The notes beneath the pieces are model-generated. The model saw only the letters and a list, made by a program, of their open reading frames with translations. It had not been told where the DNA came from and searched no databases. From assembly GCF_025060895.1 (NCBI RefSeq), contig NZ_JANZKV010000158.1, forward strand, positions 1 through 61,682: DNA of 61,682 bases, written 5' to 3'. This document shows positions 23,901-38,900 of this stretch, one piece after another (position 1 is the stretch's first letter; each line of letters opens with the position of its first letter). A program made the translations under genes and the position numbers. This DNA comes from Stieleria sedimenti (GTDB taxonomy: Bacteria; Planctomycetota; Planctomycetia; Pirellulales; Pirellulaceae).

Positions 23901-26900
23901 CGAGTCGTAGGTGTAGCGCGACGGATCCAGACGAATCTCATGACCGTCAATGTCGATGATAAAAATGTCCGCGGCGGGGTCGATGATCCAGGCGTCTTGA
24001 TTGAATGTGACTGTCAGGGTGTGAATCAGCGAGCGCTGGACTTCCCCACGGTTGACGATAAACTCGACAACGGACATCGGTTCAACAATCACGGACTCGA
24101 CATCCAAATCCAGCGATTCGGTTTTGACGACCGAATCGGCTGTTTGATCGGTCGCGGTGACCTGGACTTCTAATTTGGCTTGCCCCGACCATCCGGCGGC
24201 AGGAATCAAACTCAACGCGTCGAGTTCGTCCGGTCGCAAGCGATAATGACCGTCGGCGACACGTGTTCCACCGCTGAGGGTCGCACCTTGAGGCAGCGCC
24301 TGAATCGTGATCATCACTTCTTCGCTGCCATCGACATCCATCGCGGCCGCAGCGATCGACAACGGCAACTCGGTGTCCTGTGGTCCCGACGTCTTCTCGG
24401 TCGTCAACAGCGGGTCATCGGTGATCGGCGCGACCGTCAGACTGACAAACGCCTCGCCGGAAACAAAGCCGTCGAGATCCTTGACCGTGTAAGTGAACGA
24501 ATCGTTTCCGGAGTAGTCCAAATCGGGCGCGTAGGTCACATGGCCGCTGCCGGGCGTGACAAAGAGCTGTCCGTGCGAGGGGCCGGACGTGATGGTGAGT
24601 GTCGACGGATCCAGCAACGACTCGTTGTCGACGTCGTTGGCCAAGACGTCAAAGACCACCGGCGTGTCTTCGTCGGTCGTCACCAAGTCGGTGTTCGCCA
24701 CGGGGGCGCGCAACTGGCCGGTGACCAGGAACACGTTGTCGATCTTGACCTCGCTTTGAGTTTCGGCGAATCCCAACAGATCGAACGAAAGCACGGCCAG
24801 GGTCCCCGCCGGGATTGCGGTCAAATCGATTTGGACCAGCAAGCGATCTCCCGAAATCATTCCACCGAGATCGGCGGACGGATCAGCGGAATCGGCATCG
24901 CCCACCGTTACCGACGCGGCTGCCGTGTACGTTCCGTCCGAAGCGATGTTGAGTAGTGCGTCACTATTGCCGATGGCCAGTTGACCGGCCAACGGCGCCA
25001 GGGATGTCGCGTCCAACAGGGCGGCTTCGAAGGCATCTGGAGTTCGCGCATCGGTGGCGGAAAGGTTCAAACCCGCCACGGTGAAACGCAGGATCGATGC
25101 ATCACCCGGAACAAAGAAGGCTTGCCGCACAGACGTCCGCTCACCAAGCGTCTCGTGAAGGGTTGCGATCCCGTCGTCAAACGAGACGTCTCCGCGGACG
25201 CTCCATTGGTCCCCCGCGGCATCGAACAGTCCGTTGCGGATGGCGAACGCCGCGCCGTCGGTCGGTGCCAGCGAAATCGGAATCAGCGTCGGCGGATCAA
25301 CCTCGGCGACGGGTTCCGGCGCCGGCGTGATTCGCGTGTCGGTTCCCGTCGACGGATCGACCGGGGTTTCTATCGTGGGCGGCGTCCCCGAGACCGGATC
25401 CGGCTGGTAGATCGGAAACAGCGGATCGGTCACGAATCGATCGGTCAACGACAAGGCGGCGAAATCGGACGTGAATCCGAAGTTGGCGGCCAACAACTGC
25501 GAATCCGCGACGGTGATCGCGCCATCGGAATCAAAATCCGCGTAGGGGTTGTATTCCAGATCGCCAATAAAGGTGCCAAAGGATTCGAAGATCAATTCGC
25601 TGTCGAGTCCATCGACGGCACCATCCCGGTTGATGTCACCGACGACATCCAAGAACAGCTGGTAGCGTCCGTCATCGTCTTCTGACGCTCCGCGGACGTC
25701 CAGCACATACTGATCGGCGCGATCGATCGCGAACAACGCGACGGTGCGGTCTTCGTCGACGCTCCGTGCGATCGGTGAAAGCCCGGCGATGCTGGGTGTT
25801 CCCGCAACAAATGGACTTCGATACCTTTCCACGATCACCCGCACCCAGACGACTTGTTCGCCGGTCGAACGCAACTGGTCTTGATCGATCGTAAAGGCAT
25901 ACTGATGTGTCTGCCCGGCTTCGAGTTCGTTGATGATTTCGGCGCCGCTGAAATCGATCGCCCGGCCGAGATCACCGGTCAGGGGAAGCCCGCTGGGGTA
26001 GGACGTGTTTTCGCCACCGATGCCGGTCGCCACCGTCAACGCGCCGCCGCTTTGCGACTCGTAACCGTAGCGATGCAAGGAGGCGGGCGGATCTCCGGTC
26101 GGCGGCACCGCCACCGCGGCGACTTCGATCAGCCGACCGGCCTCGTCATAGACGTAGTGCAAGTCGCCGAGACTGGAAAGCGCGGCCGGCAGTCGGATCG
26201 ATTCCACACGCCCGGCGTCGTCGGTGACGATCGGAATGAACGTCCCGTCGGAAAAGCTGATCCCGCTGTCGCTGAAGTGCCAGACGTCACCGTCGGGCCA
26301 AACCTGCCGCGCCAAGCGACCGCGTCCGTCCAGCACGTCGACTTTTCCACTCGGGTCAGTCAACCGATAGGCCTGGCCGCCCAACACGTCGTTCGCCGGA
26401 TGATAGGGCTGGCCGGTTTCCTGGTCATAGTAACGATTGCCACCGGCGACGAGTAATCGATCGAGTGATTCAAGTGCAAAGTCGACTCCATCATCGGCCT
26501 CCCAGTTCGGCCGGTAGAACACGAGCGAGTCGTTCTGGCCGAACGGCTGGACGGCAACCGGTTCGAACGTGAATCCCCCGCGGGTCCCGTCGGGCAAATC
26601 CAGATAGACGCGGTCGCCGGCGGACAGCGCGGAGTAAATGCCGATCGATTCGAGGGCGATCGGATCGACGCCAGCGGCGCGTTGCTGCGGCGTGGTGCCG
26701 AGCTGCAATCGAGTCTCGCCGAACGTGAAACGCCAACCGTCGCCGAGTCGTCCGGTCACGTTTTGCGCCAGCGAATCGTACTGACGGGTGAACTCAAACG
26801 TTTTCCCGCCCACCACGATCGTCGCGTCGACGTCCGTGCGGACAAAGGCGTCGGTTTTGACCGCCGAATTGATGGCCAAATCGATTCTCGTTTCGCTGCC

Positions 26901-29900
26901 CCGGCCGCTGATGTCGCGTGCCGACAGCCGCAGCGTGTAGATGCCGTTGGCAATCGTGGCCGGATCAATCGTCGTCAACACGAATCCGTCACCGGTCGAT
27001 TCACCCTCGACCAGTGGGCGGAAATCATTCGAACCGCGTGATGCGATTTCCAGCACCCAGCCGTCCAGATTGACATCGACGACCGACGCGATCAGATCGA
27101 TCGGTTCGATCGCCGTCGTCACGCCACCGAAAGAGAGCGCCAGTTGAGGAGGCGTCTTGTCGGCGGAATCTCGTACACGAAGGGTTTCGGTGGTCGAACC
27201 GACAAAGCCGTCCACATCCGCGGCTGTCGCAACGAGCGTTTGTTTCCCGGGGACTCCGGCGACGATCTCGCCTCGTCCGTTGGCATCCAACGCGACCGGC
27301 ACACCGTCGAGCGTCAGCGCCAGCGAATCGATTGGCGCGAAACCATCAGCGATCACGTCCACACGCACGGTTTGTCCGGGCAATGCGGGGAAGCTGGGTG
27401 TGGTGACGATGCGGACATCGGGCAACTGCGGCGTCGCGACCGAATCGATCACGATCGTATGCTTGGTTTCGGCCAGACCGTCACTGGCACGGGCGTCGAT
27501 GACCGTGCGTCCGAGTTGTCCGGGGTTCGGCACCCAAGTGATTCGTCCGGTGGCCGGATCGAGTTGCGCGCCGGTGGGCAATCCGTATGCCGAGAAGGTC
27601 AACGTGTCATCGAGATCGGGATCGGTTCCGGCGATCGTGAAATCGAGCAAGTTGCCCACCACGACCTGATGATGGCGACTTTCAATGACCGGCGCGCGAT
27701 TGACGTTTTCGACCACGATCGGAACGGTGATCGAATCCGATGCGGATTCGGAATCGGTCAACGTAAAGGTGACGTGGTACGTTCCCGCTTGGTCGTACCG
27801 CGGTTGCCATCGAAACACACCGGTGCTGGCATCAAAGAGTGCACCATCGGGAACATCGCTCGCGGTTAACTGAAGTGATCCGCCGTCAAAGTCCGCGCCA
27901 GTGACTTGGAACTGTGCAAAGACTCCTTCCCGGGCGTATTGGGCGGCGGGGAAAGCCAGTCGCGGGGCGCGATTGACAGCGCCGACGGTGATCGCAAACG
28001 GTTTCGTGTCCGAACCTGATCCGTCGGTGGCGACGACCTGGATCGAATACGAACCGGCGTCGTTGAACGTCGGCGACCATTCCAATCGCCCCATTGCGGG
28101 ATCCAGCGTCGCGCCGGCGGGCATGTCGTTGGCATAGAATCGGATGGCATCGTTGTCCGGATCCGTCGCGGAGAAGTCGACCGACAGCGTCGCGCCTTCG
28201 TCGACGTTCGCTCCGGCGGGAACGGTTAGGGTGGGCGCGGTGTTGGTATCGCGAACCGTGATCACGAAGGACTGCGATGAGGTGAGCGACCGCGTGAGAT
28301 CCCCGTTGCCTTCATCGGTCACCGTGACGGTGACGTCGTAGATTCCCAAATCGGCGGCCGTCGGGTCCCAATTCAATAGCGATTCACCGTAACGGGCCCC
28401 ATCGACCAGACGAGCGTCAACCGGCAGCCCGGTCATCGCATACGTGAGCGGTTCCTGATCCAGATCGCTCGACTGCAACGGCAGACGCAACAATTCGCCC
28501 GGCAAAACCACCAACGAGGAAACCGGTGCCAGAACCGGCGGGTCGTTCACCGATTCCACGGTGACGACGAAGTCATATTGCACGGTTTCGATTCGACCGC
28601 GTCCGTGTCCGTTTCCGTCGTCGCTGGCGATCAACGAAAGCGTGTAGTTGCCCCGGTCGCCCGTTCCCGGTGCGAAGTGGAACGATCCGGTCCCGTTGCC
28701 GTTGTCGGTAAAGGAAACGAATTCGGGCAGCGGCAATCCCGGCAATCCGTTGGCGGCTTCGAGCGTGATGTTGTCACCATCGGGATCGACCACCGAGACC
28801 GGGATGTCGACCATGCCACCTCGGCTGAGCGTCAGATTGCTGATCGGATCGACGATCGGTCGTTGATTGATGTCACGGACGGAGATCGGAACGCGTGATG
28901 AAATCGTGATCGGATCACTGACGCCGTCGCCGTCATCGGTCGCTTCGAACAAGACGCTGTAGTCCCCGGACTGGTCGTAGCGCGGCGTCCAGCTGAGTGT
29001 CGCCGTCTCGCTGTCAAACGTCGCTCCGTCGGGCAGTCCGGTGACGCGGTAGGCGATCGGCGAAACGAGCCCCGGCGGGTCGAGTGTGCCGTCTCCCAAA
29101 CGAACCGGTAGTTCAAAATCGGGGTGATCAGGATCGAAGGCGAACGACGTAATGACCAGCGTCTGGCCTTCTTCGACCGACCAACCTTGCATCGAGTCGA
29201 AACTGGGCGCGCCGTTGGCATTGATCACCGTCACGTCGATTTGGCCGTCGACCGATCGACCACCCGCCGTCACGGTCACGGGAATCGAAAGCGCCGGTGG
29301 AACATCGAATCCGACGGTCCATCGGAGTGTTCCGTCGCGCGCGTCCAACGTGGCGCCGCTCGGCAGGTCGGCACTGGTAAACAGCAACCGGTCCCCGTCG
29401 GGATCCGATGCACCGATGCGATAGGTCCATTGGTCGCCCTGACGCAAGGTGAATTCTGGAATCGGGTCCAGGACCGGCGGGCGATCGGCCTGGCCGACCA
29501 ACAAGTCAAACGCATGCCGCGTGACGTTGACCCCATCGGTCGCGACCAACGTGACGTCTCTGTAGATGCCTGCGGCGTTTTCGCCCGGTGTCCACCAAAG
29601 CGTCTTGGACGTCGGATCGAAGAATGCACCCGGCGGCAGGTTGTCGGCCCAGATCTCGACCGAATCGTTTTCGCGATCGTCGATCTCCACGATGACTTGC
29701 AGGGTCTCGTTCTCGATCATCCGAGCGTCAGCCGGCGGCTGGACGAATTCCGGTGCCCGGTTCCCACCGGTGACACGAACCGTCCATGTTTGGGATGTGA
29801 ATCCGCCGCGTGAATCGAATGCATACAACACGACATCGTTCTGCTCGGCGACACCGACCGTCGGTGTCCAGGCGACGAGTCCCGTCTCCGGATCCACTGT

Positions 29901-32900
29901 CATGCCGTCGGGACCGCGTTGCAGCAGGTAGGCGACCGCGACGCCGTCCGGGTCGACCGCATCGGCGTCGTAGGAATAGGCTTGGTCGACGGTCGCGAAT
30001 GTCACCGGATCGGTTTCGAAATCGGGCCGCAAATTCGGCGACGCGGTGGCCAGGAATCCGGGAACGAAATCGGCAGCGACATTCTTCGGTGAGAGCAACC
30101 GAATCGTCTTGGCCGTCGTCGATTCCCCGGGACGCAGGCGAACGCCGTCGGGGACGTTGGCGGTCAAGTCAAACAGCCAGCGACCATCGGGACCCGGGAT
30201 CGCCGGTTGACCGGGAACTGCGCCGCCGGCGGAAACGTCTCCGCCGGCCGGATCGAGAACCAGACCCATCGGCAACAACAAGTCATAGTCACCGGTGTTG
30301 CGGATTTCGACCTCGTACGTCAACGCCTGGGTCTGACGATCGAAGCGGGTTCCGGTCAGGGTGATGTCGACGTTCGCGGAAAACTCGCTGACCGTGGTGA
30401 AGTGGACTTCGTAACCCGCCGGCAGCGTGAACCCGCCCACACTTTCGATTCCTTTGCCGATGTACAGCGTGTGCTGCCCGGCAGAGAATCCTTGCACGAA
30501 CAGATAGGCCGTTTGTGAAGCCTCGTGGTAGCGGACCTCGGTGATGACCGGTTGTTGGTCCTCGGGCAGGGCCGCATCGCCGCGGATGGCGTAGTTACCC
30601 GGATTGAGAACCGACTCGATCTCCGTGCCCAGCCCCGTGAACATCTCTTCGCTGAACGTCACACTGACCAGTCCCAGCGGCAGTGCGACGACGGTTTGTT
30701 CGGCCGGATTGGTCGCGACGACTTCGGGGATCGCGATCGGGCTGATCACATCGACTTGTTCGGACTGACTGATCAGAACGCGTCCGTCGCTGGTCGTCGC
30801 GACGACGTCGCCACGGGTGCCGCCGGTCGCGACTGCGACCCGACGCAGCGTCGCCACGTCGACCATCGTCAACTCGCTGTTTTCGCCCGTGGCGACCGAT
30901 TGGCCGAAACCGGTGTTCCCCGTGTTGTGGGAAACGAACATCAACCCTTCCAGTGACGTTTCGGATTGTCCGAAGGCGATCGAATCGATCGGGGTTTCAA
31001 AGGAGAGTACCGTTTCGGCGCGTCCGAGAGAATTGAACCGCACCACCGCGTCTCGCTCCGGCCACTGCACGCCATAAAGTGTTCCGTCAGCGGCGAACGC
31101 GAGACTGCCGACCCGCAAGTCCAAGTCACGACTGAGTCGTTTGAAGGTGCCGGTGTCGGGATCGAATCGTTCGACACCATAGCGGGAACCGACGATCACG
31201 TCGCCGCTGGCCGGATCGATGGCCAGACCCATCGTCAAACCTTCGCCGTGTTCAGCCAGGATGCTGCCGTCGATCGGATCGAGTTGCAACAGCGGACCGC
31301 CGCCCGTGGTCGCCCACAGTCGGCCGTCGTCATCAAACGCGAGGTTAAAGATCGGATGATCCAGTTCCGCCCATGTGCCTTCGGCCGTCCCACCGTTGGC
31401 ATCAAACAGGTACAACTGGTTTCTGGCCGTGCCGCCGCTGATCAAAATGTCTCCGTCGGGCGTTTCGGTGATCGCCATCGGTCCGATGCCGCTGGTTGCG
31501 ACGCCGGTGGCGGTGATGTCGAAACCGTCGGCGAATCGTTTGGCGGTAAACGGTTGCAAGACCGTGTCAAAAATCGCCGGGTTGGTGGTCGATCCGGTCG
31601 AGGGGACCAGGTTTTCGGCTGCGGCGAACAACGGATTGGTCGACGGCTCGGTGGTCGGCGGCGTCGGCTGTCCGAAATTCGGGCGCGTCGTGGCGTCGAC
31701 CGTCGGCAAGGCCCCGAGGGAATGGGTGCTGCCGTCATCATCCGCTGTGGCGCCCGCCGGCGGGGTTTCGCGGTTTCCGGCCAGGTCCGTCGCCAACGCC
31801 AAAAACTCATACGTGTGCCCGACGCGACCGATGAAAACTTCTTCGCCGACCGCTTGGCCGACTTGGCGTTGCCAGATTTTGTAGTCGCCGCCGTCTTCGG
31901 CGACGTACAACGTGACGTGTTTGAATCCACTTCCACCCGCATCGTCGGCGACATTCCAGGCGACGACGAAATCGTTTTGATCGTTCAGCGGCGTGACGGT
32001 CACATTGCTTGCGGGCGCTTGTGCATCGATGGCGTACGTCAGATCGTCGGCATCCTCCGGTGGAGCGTTGTCCAACAAGACGCGGGCTTTGGCGGTCAAC
32101 GATTGTCCCGTTTCGGCGTCATCGGAAAGCTCGATGCTGTAGGAAACGAAACCCGCCCCTCGGCCCTGCGCGTTGTTCGGCGGCAGCAATCCCCCATCGG
32201 TATTGGTGCGAACTTCACCGGTCAGCGGATCGATGGCCTGAATCAACCAGGTCGCGGCGTTGGATTTGACATCGATCCCTCCGCTGACGCGAACGTTAAA
32301 ACCGAGCGTTTCGGCGAATTCAAAGTCGCCTTGATAAAGGGCCCGTCCGCCCGGAACTCGGATCGTGATGTCGCCGACCTTGATGTCACCCAGCTGGAAC
32401 GTTCTGGCATCCATATTCTCATCGAGCGGTACGACCACACGGACTTCGTTGGCGTCGCGAGTCGTGTTCGGATCGTTTTGGAAATTGATCGTGAACGGAA
32501 GCGGTTCGCCTGCGGGAACAAAACCTCCCGTTTCCAGCGTGAACGGACCGGTTTGCGAAACCGCCCCGACGTTGGTGCCTTGTTGGTCGTAGTATTCCTG
32601 CAAGTTCAGCGGAAAGAAAACATCTTCGTCGTTCGGCGTGATGCCGCGGATCTGGTAGTCGGCCGGGATGCCCGCACCGCGTTTGTCGAACGGAACCCAT
32701 GGGACATAGACACGCATGGTTTGAAAATGCGTGTTCAGATCCAGCCCCAGATCGTAATCGTCGAACGTCGGCAGCTCGGGAACGGGGTTGGCACCGCTGA
32801 GGATTCCGAAGAACGACAGTGAGTCGCCGGTGAAATTGGCACCGGTCGTGTCGTTGGGGGCTTCGAGCGTCGGATCGTGACCGTACCAGCGGCGGACGGT

Positions 32901-35900
32901 GTCAAAGAAGTCACCGAATTCGCCGGAGAGAATGATTTGATCTCCGCCGGGTCCGCGCAACACACCGCCGGCCAGCGTCGCCATCAAACTGGCCAGTTCC
33001 TGGTCGCGTCGCGTCGGCGGCACGGCATCTTCGGCGCGCAGCCGTCCGCTTTCGGCCAGATAGCTCAGGTACATCGATTGCCACGCCGCTTCGTTGCCGG
33101 CCAGGTTCACCAGCGCCGCGTCGGCATCCGCGTCGTCCAAGATGCCTTGACGCAACTGATCCGCTTCGGCCAACGCATGGTCGACGAACTCATCACGCGA
33201 CATCGACGTCGCCGAGGCGACGACATGGAATTGGAAGGGGATCTTGGGGATCGTCAGGAAGTCGGGGACCGCACCAAAGACTTCCCAAATGAACGACAGC
33301 CCGGGTGAAATCTGGTCCAGTGCCGAGGGACCGTCGGCAAGCAGATCGATTTCGGCGTATTGGGGAAGCGCCGCGTAGATCTTGGCTTTGAAGGATCCCC
33401 AAGCGTGATCGTGCAACTCACGCAAGCCGGGATAGGTTTGGACTTGGAACGTGAATCCCGCGAACCCGTCGGCCGGATGGTCGAACAGGTAGCCGCCGGC
33501 GGTGACGGTTCCGTCGGTGTTGACCGCCGACTCGAGTTCCGCCCAGGGCAGATCGGCCAGCGTGCCCTCTTCGGGACCGCCACGCAGATTGGACGTGAAA
33601 TGGTTGTAGGGCAATCCGTAAACGAAATCATTGATGCCCATTTCCGGAATGCCGACGTTGTAGAACACGTAGGGCGCGTCGATGTTGCCCAGGTTCTGCA
33701 GCGCGACGCTGTAGGTGCCCGGATCGCCGGCGAATAGGTAACGCGGCCCGCCGATCCCGATCGTGACTTCGGGTTCGATCGTCCGTTCGACTTGGAACCG
33801 ATACGGCACGACCGCGACGTCACCGCCCGGATTGATGACTTGCACGTCATACAAACCGTGCGGGGCATCTTCGAAATCAAACGTGACGATGATCTCGGAC
33901 GCCGACACGTAATTCCGATTGACGGGAACGATTTCGGCGAATCCCGGTCGGACCAATTTGACGACCGCATCTTCGTGAAAGCGTGCCCCGGAGATGGTCG
34001 TGGTGACGTACTTGGAATCCCCGCCGAGATCCGTTTTGATGTTGGTGATCGCCAGCGGCAACAACTCGGCCAGAATCCGAATCGGCGACTGATCACTCTC
34101 GGTGGCAAACCCCCGCACGAGCACATAGTAAGTCCCCGCTTCGGTGGCCGGAATGATTGCCGCGGGTGTCTCCGACAGCGTGCCGCCGCTGCTGGCGTCA
34201 AAGGTTCGGACGGTCGGCGCATCGTTGTGCCGCAAGAAGATTTCGTGGGTCGAATCGTCGTCGGCAAAAACGGTCACGCGCAACGTGCGGTCGAAGGGGA
34301 CCTCGACCGCATACAATCGTTGCTGTCCGGTTCCCAGGGTCGTCGGCAGGGGGACGTCCAGCGTCAAGAACGGCGCGGTCAATTGCATCGTCGATGGCGA
34401 TGCGGTGATGTTGTTGCCGTCCGCGACGTCCTCGTAGACCTGATTCAAGATATCGGCGCGGACGATGGCCCGGTACGCGCCGGGGGTCAACGAAGGCGTG
34501 ATCGTTTGAAACGTTTGGGTGTAACTTTCTCCGGGTGCGAGCGTGCCGCGGAATTCCAATCGTCCCGCCGGGGCATCCCGCAAGTCCCATGTCGCGTCGC
34601 TGGAAAAGAACAGACTGTCGGACCAGCGTCCACTGGCGGTTTCGTTGCTGGTGTTGGTGACGGTCCACGAGATCGTTGCCGGCGAACCGGCTTCGACATT
34701 CACGGGAACGGTGACGTCGGTGACTTGCAAATCGGTCGGCGGCGGCAACTCAATGATCATGGGAACCGCCGTCGTACGCGAGTTATTGCGTTCGTTGGGC
34801 CCCTCGAAGACGTTTCCGCTGACGTTGTTGCGATCCGGGTCGGTGATCACGAAAACGTAATACGGCCCCAGCAAATCCGCCGGCAGCGAAACCGTTCGCG
34901 ACGTCGTGTACGAAGCACCGGCGTCCAACCCGACCTTTCGTTCCAGGGATCCGAGGTAGACGTCCGTGCTGAGATCCAAGAACTCATCACGTGACAGGTA
35001 GATCAGATCGAACCAGTTCTCTTGGCCGGCGACGGTGTCTCCGCCGAGATTGCTGACGGTGAAATCGACATGGATCTCTTGCCCCCGGTCGGCACGAAGC
35101 GGCGCGGTGATCGCCGTGACCTGCAAGTCCGGCAGCGGCGCCAACGTGATCGGCAGATCGCGGATGGCGATGTTGTTGCCCTCCAATTGGTATTCTTTGA
35201 CATTGGCCCGCGCCGATTCACGCGATGCTTCGGAAGCCAGATCCCAGGGGGCGAGTGTGCCGGGTGTTTCGAACTCGATCCCGATCAATTCAAACCCGAT
35301 ATTGCTCGGTCGCCGCGCGCGATCTTGCCGGGCGGCCGAGTCGGTGAACAACAGCAAACTGAAATCACCTTCGATCCCATCGGGAAGACGGGCCTGGATC
35401 GTGCCGGTGTACGTTTCACCGGGCTTCAACGTTCCGGTACGAAATCGCGAACCGATTTCGTGATCAAAATTATCCAGCGAGGCGTCGTGCGAAAGGAACA
35501 GCCGATCGAACCACGACCCGACGCGTGTTTCTCGATTGCCAACATTTTCGACCGTGTACGAAATCTGAATGGTCTCGCCGGACGTCGCCCCCGCGGGGAC
35601 CTGGAAATCCGTGATCGTCAGATCGGCTTCTTTGTAGATGATGGGAAAATCGGCGCGGGCCAGGTTGTCGCTGGGGTCTTCAAAGGCCCAACGATCAAAG
35701 TGACCGAGCCAGGTGGCGTTGTCTCCTTCATTGGCGGGATACCAATCCGTTTCCAGCAACCGCGCCTGGTAGGGAAAGTACAACGGCGACCTGTCATTGT
35801 GGGCGTCCAAATGCACCCACAGCGAATAATCGTCTCCGGTGCCTTCGGGCAACGTGGTGGTAAACGCGATCGTGTAGCGGTCGCCCGGGTTGATGATCGA

Positions 35901-38900
35901 TGTGGGAGCGTAAATCGTCGTGCCCAGGAAGGACGCCCGACGGCGAACAAACTCGTCATCCGCCGACAGCCAAATAAAATCTTTCCAGTAGCGCGTGCCG
36001 CCCCAGACCGGATGGGTGCCGATATTTTCGACCGTGTAGGTGAACGTGACCTGTTCGCCGGAGAACACGTTGTCGGGAATGTCGAACTCCACGACCTTCA
36101 GGTTCGCCGGGTAGCTGCGGATGTCCGAATCGACTGCGGTCGCGTTGTTGGTTTCGTCGACTTCGTCAACCGGATGGTACTTTTCCGGCGGTGGGATCTG
36201 CGGGAAGAACCCGGACAGGTCGATCGAGGGTTCCGGCGGCACGTCGTCGTCGGTGATCACCACGATGTACTGACCGGTCGCCGAGGGGGACAGCGCGATG
36301 TCCATCGAATCGGTGTAAGACGCTCCTTTCGCCAACGGCAGGTCGCGTTTCTTTTCGCCGAGCAACAGCGTCGTCGCGTGAACACTCTTGGGATCGGGCA
36401 GATCGCTCAAGTAAATGCGATCGATCCATCCGCCGGGTTCTGCGTCGGCCAGCCCCAAGTTGTCGACGGTCCAGGTCACGGTGATCGTGTCGCCGCCCGA
36501 ACCCGTCGGCGGAGCGATCACTTCCGAGACGACCAGATCGGGTTGCGATCCCAACACGTCGATCGCGCGAGCTTTGTAGTTGTTGTTGTCAAAGTTGTTC
36601 GGGTCATCGGGGTTGGTGTTCGACGCCAACGTGTCTTCGGGGATCACATCGAACGGGTCAACCCAAGGCGTGATGTACCAGGTTCCCGACTCCAATTCTC
36701 TCGGAATACGGACGGTGGCTTCCGTTTCATATCCGGCAAACCGGTCCAACGCGCCCTGGTGCGTCAGCGTCGTTAGAAAGAAGTCGCCTTGACCGGGGTG
36801 GGGACGATTTTTGTCACGTGTCAGCCAAACACTTTCCGACCAGGTGTCGCCGTGGGTCGCTCCGCTGCCGAGGTTCGTGACGGTGTAGCGGATCGGGATC
36901 GTGCTTCCGGCGACGACTTGGCTGGGCGCGACGACATCGCTGACGACCAGATCCGCCAGCGGTTCGGGCTCGATGTAAATCGACTTGTAGGTCAAATTGT
37001 TATTGTTGTTGGGCCACTCCTCGACGCGGTCTTGTGCGTCAGTCACGGCGATCACGTAGACGTCTCCGCGATAGCGAATCGGCACGACGACGCTTCCCGC
37101 TTCGGTGCTGTAACGCTCGCCGGCCAGCAGCGCGGCGCTATTGGGCAGTTCGCCGATCAAGATGTCCGCGTGATCGACCGTCGTATCCAACGACAGGTAC
37201 ACGCGATCGACCCACTGGGTGCTGCCCGTGCCCACGCCGCCTTGGTTGACAACGACGAATTCGGGTGACAGCGTGGCGCCGGCTTGCAAGCGGTCCGGGA
37301 TCGTAATCGATTCGACTTGCAGGTCCGGCCGCGGAAGCACGTTGACGACGATCTCGCGGGACGTCGTGTTGTTGTCGCCGCCGGCACCTTCGTAAAGCGC
37401 GTCGTTGAAATTCGTCTTGACGAACAGATTAAAAGTCCCCGTCGTCTGCGTGGGAATCCGAACCCGTTCGCTGCGGTGGTAGGTTTGACCGGCGGGCAGC
37501 GGATCGATGAAGGGGAACTGGCCGAGCTGGATCACGTCGGCGTCGGGGTTGCCGGCCTGTTGCAGGTAAACGCGGTCCACCCAGCCGCCGGACGCCTCGT
37601 TGAGTCCGATGTTTTCCACCGTCCATTGGATGTCGACCAGTGTCCCCTCTTGCGCTTCGGTCGGTGCGGTGACCGAAGCGACGATCAAATCCGGCGGCGG
37701 CAGCAATGTGATCGGAAACGCCGCACTGGCGGTGAAGTTGTTGTCGTCGTAGAGGAATTCGAAGGGGGCGTTACGGCGGGCCGCATGCACGACCAGATAA
37801 TGGTCACCGGAAAGACCGTCGGGGATCCGCAGGTTGCCGGTGCGGGCGTACGTCGCGTCGGGAGCGATTTGGCCGAAGTGTTGGAAATCGGTTTCGGTTC
37901 CGTCGATCAATCCTGTCGCGTCGGGCGTCGTCGAGAGGTACACGCGATCGTACCAGTCGCCACGGCTGGTGACGCCGATCCCCGCGTTGCGTACCGTCCA
38001 CGTCAAACTGGCGATCTCGCCGGCGTTGACCGGCAGCGGCACATCGATTGAATCAACAACCAAGTCGGCATAGGGTGCCGGCATGATGTCGATTTCGCCG
38101 AGCCGGGCGACATCGTTGTTCGCCTCCAAGTCGTTTTCGAACACCTGGTCGCCGTAGTCGCTGCGGACGAACAGGGTAAACCGTCCGTTGCTGGCGATCG
38201 GCAGTCGGAACGTTTCGCTGCGCGTGTAGGAAGCGTTTTGATCGAGTCCGCCGGTGTGGTCAAACGTGGCGACCACCAGATCGTCGGCGTCGCCGACGGT
38301 CGCATTTTCACTCAGCACGATCGCGTCGGTCCACTGGTCGACGAAGCCGCGACCGACACCGCGGTTGGTGACGGTCCAACCGACCGTGATGTCCGCCGGG
38401 TCACCGATCGTCAGCGCCGGCGCCGTGACGCCACTGACGGCCAAATCCGCATAGGGCGATAGCGTCAGCTCGATCAGTTTCGCGGCGACGTTGTTGTTTT
38501 CCCCCGCCGAAAGTTCACCGAGTTGGCCGGCGGTGTCGGTGACGAGCAACAGAAACTTGCTGCCCTGCAGATCGACCGGCAATCGAATCGTCCGCGATTC
38601 CGATCGTGTTTGCCCGGCATCCAGCGGCGAGGAAATGATGAACTCATCGACCAGACGATCGTCGCCGGAAAGCGTTTGATTGTCCGAAAGGTAGACCCGT
38701 TGTTGCCAGGTTTCGGCGGTGGCGGTTCCCGAATTCAAAAAGTCCCAGGTCACATCGACTTGTTGTCCCGAATTGCCCGTCGCCGGCGCGTCGAAGTTGC
38801 GGATTTCAACATCGGGGTGCGTCATCGTGGTGACGCCGCCGTAAAGCGAATTGTTGGTTTCGTACGGTCCTTCGAAGACGCGGTTGCTGTAGTCGCTGAC

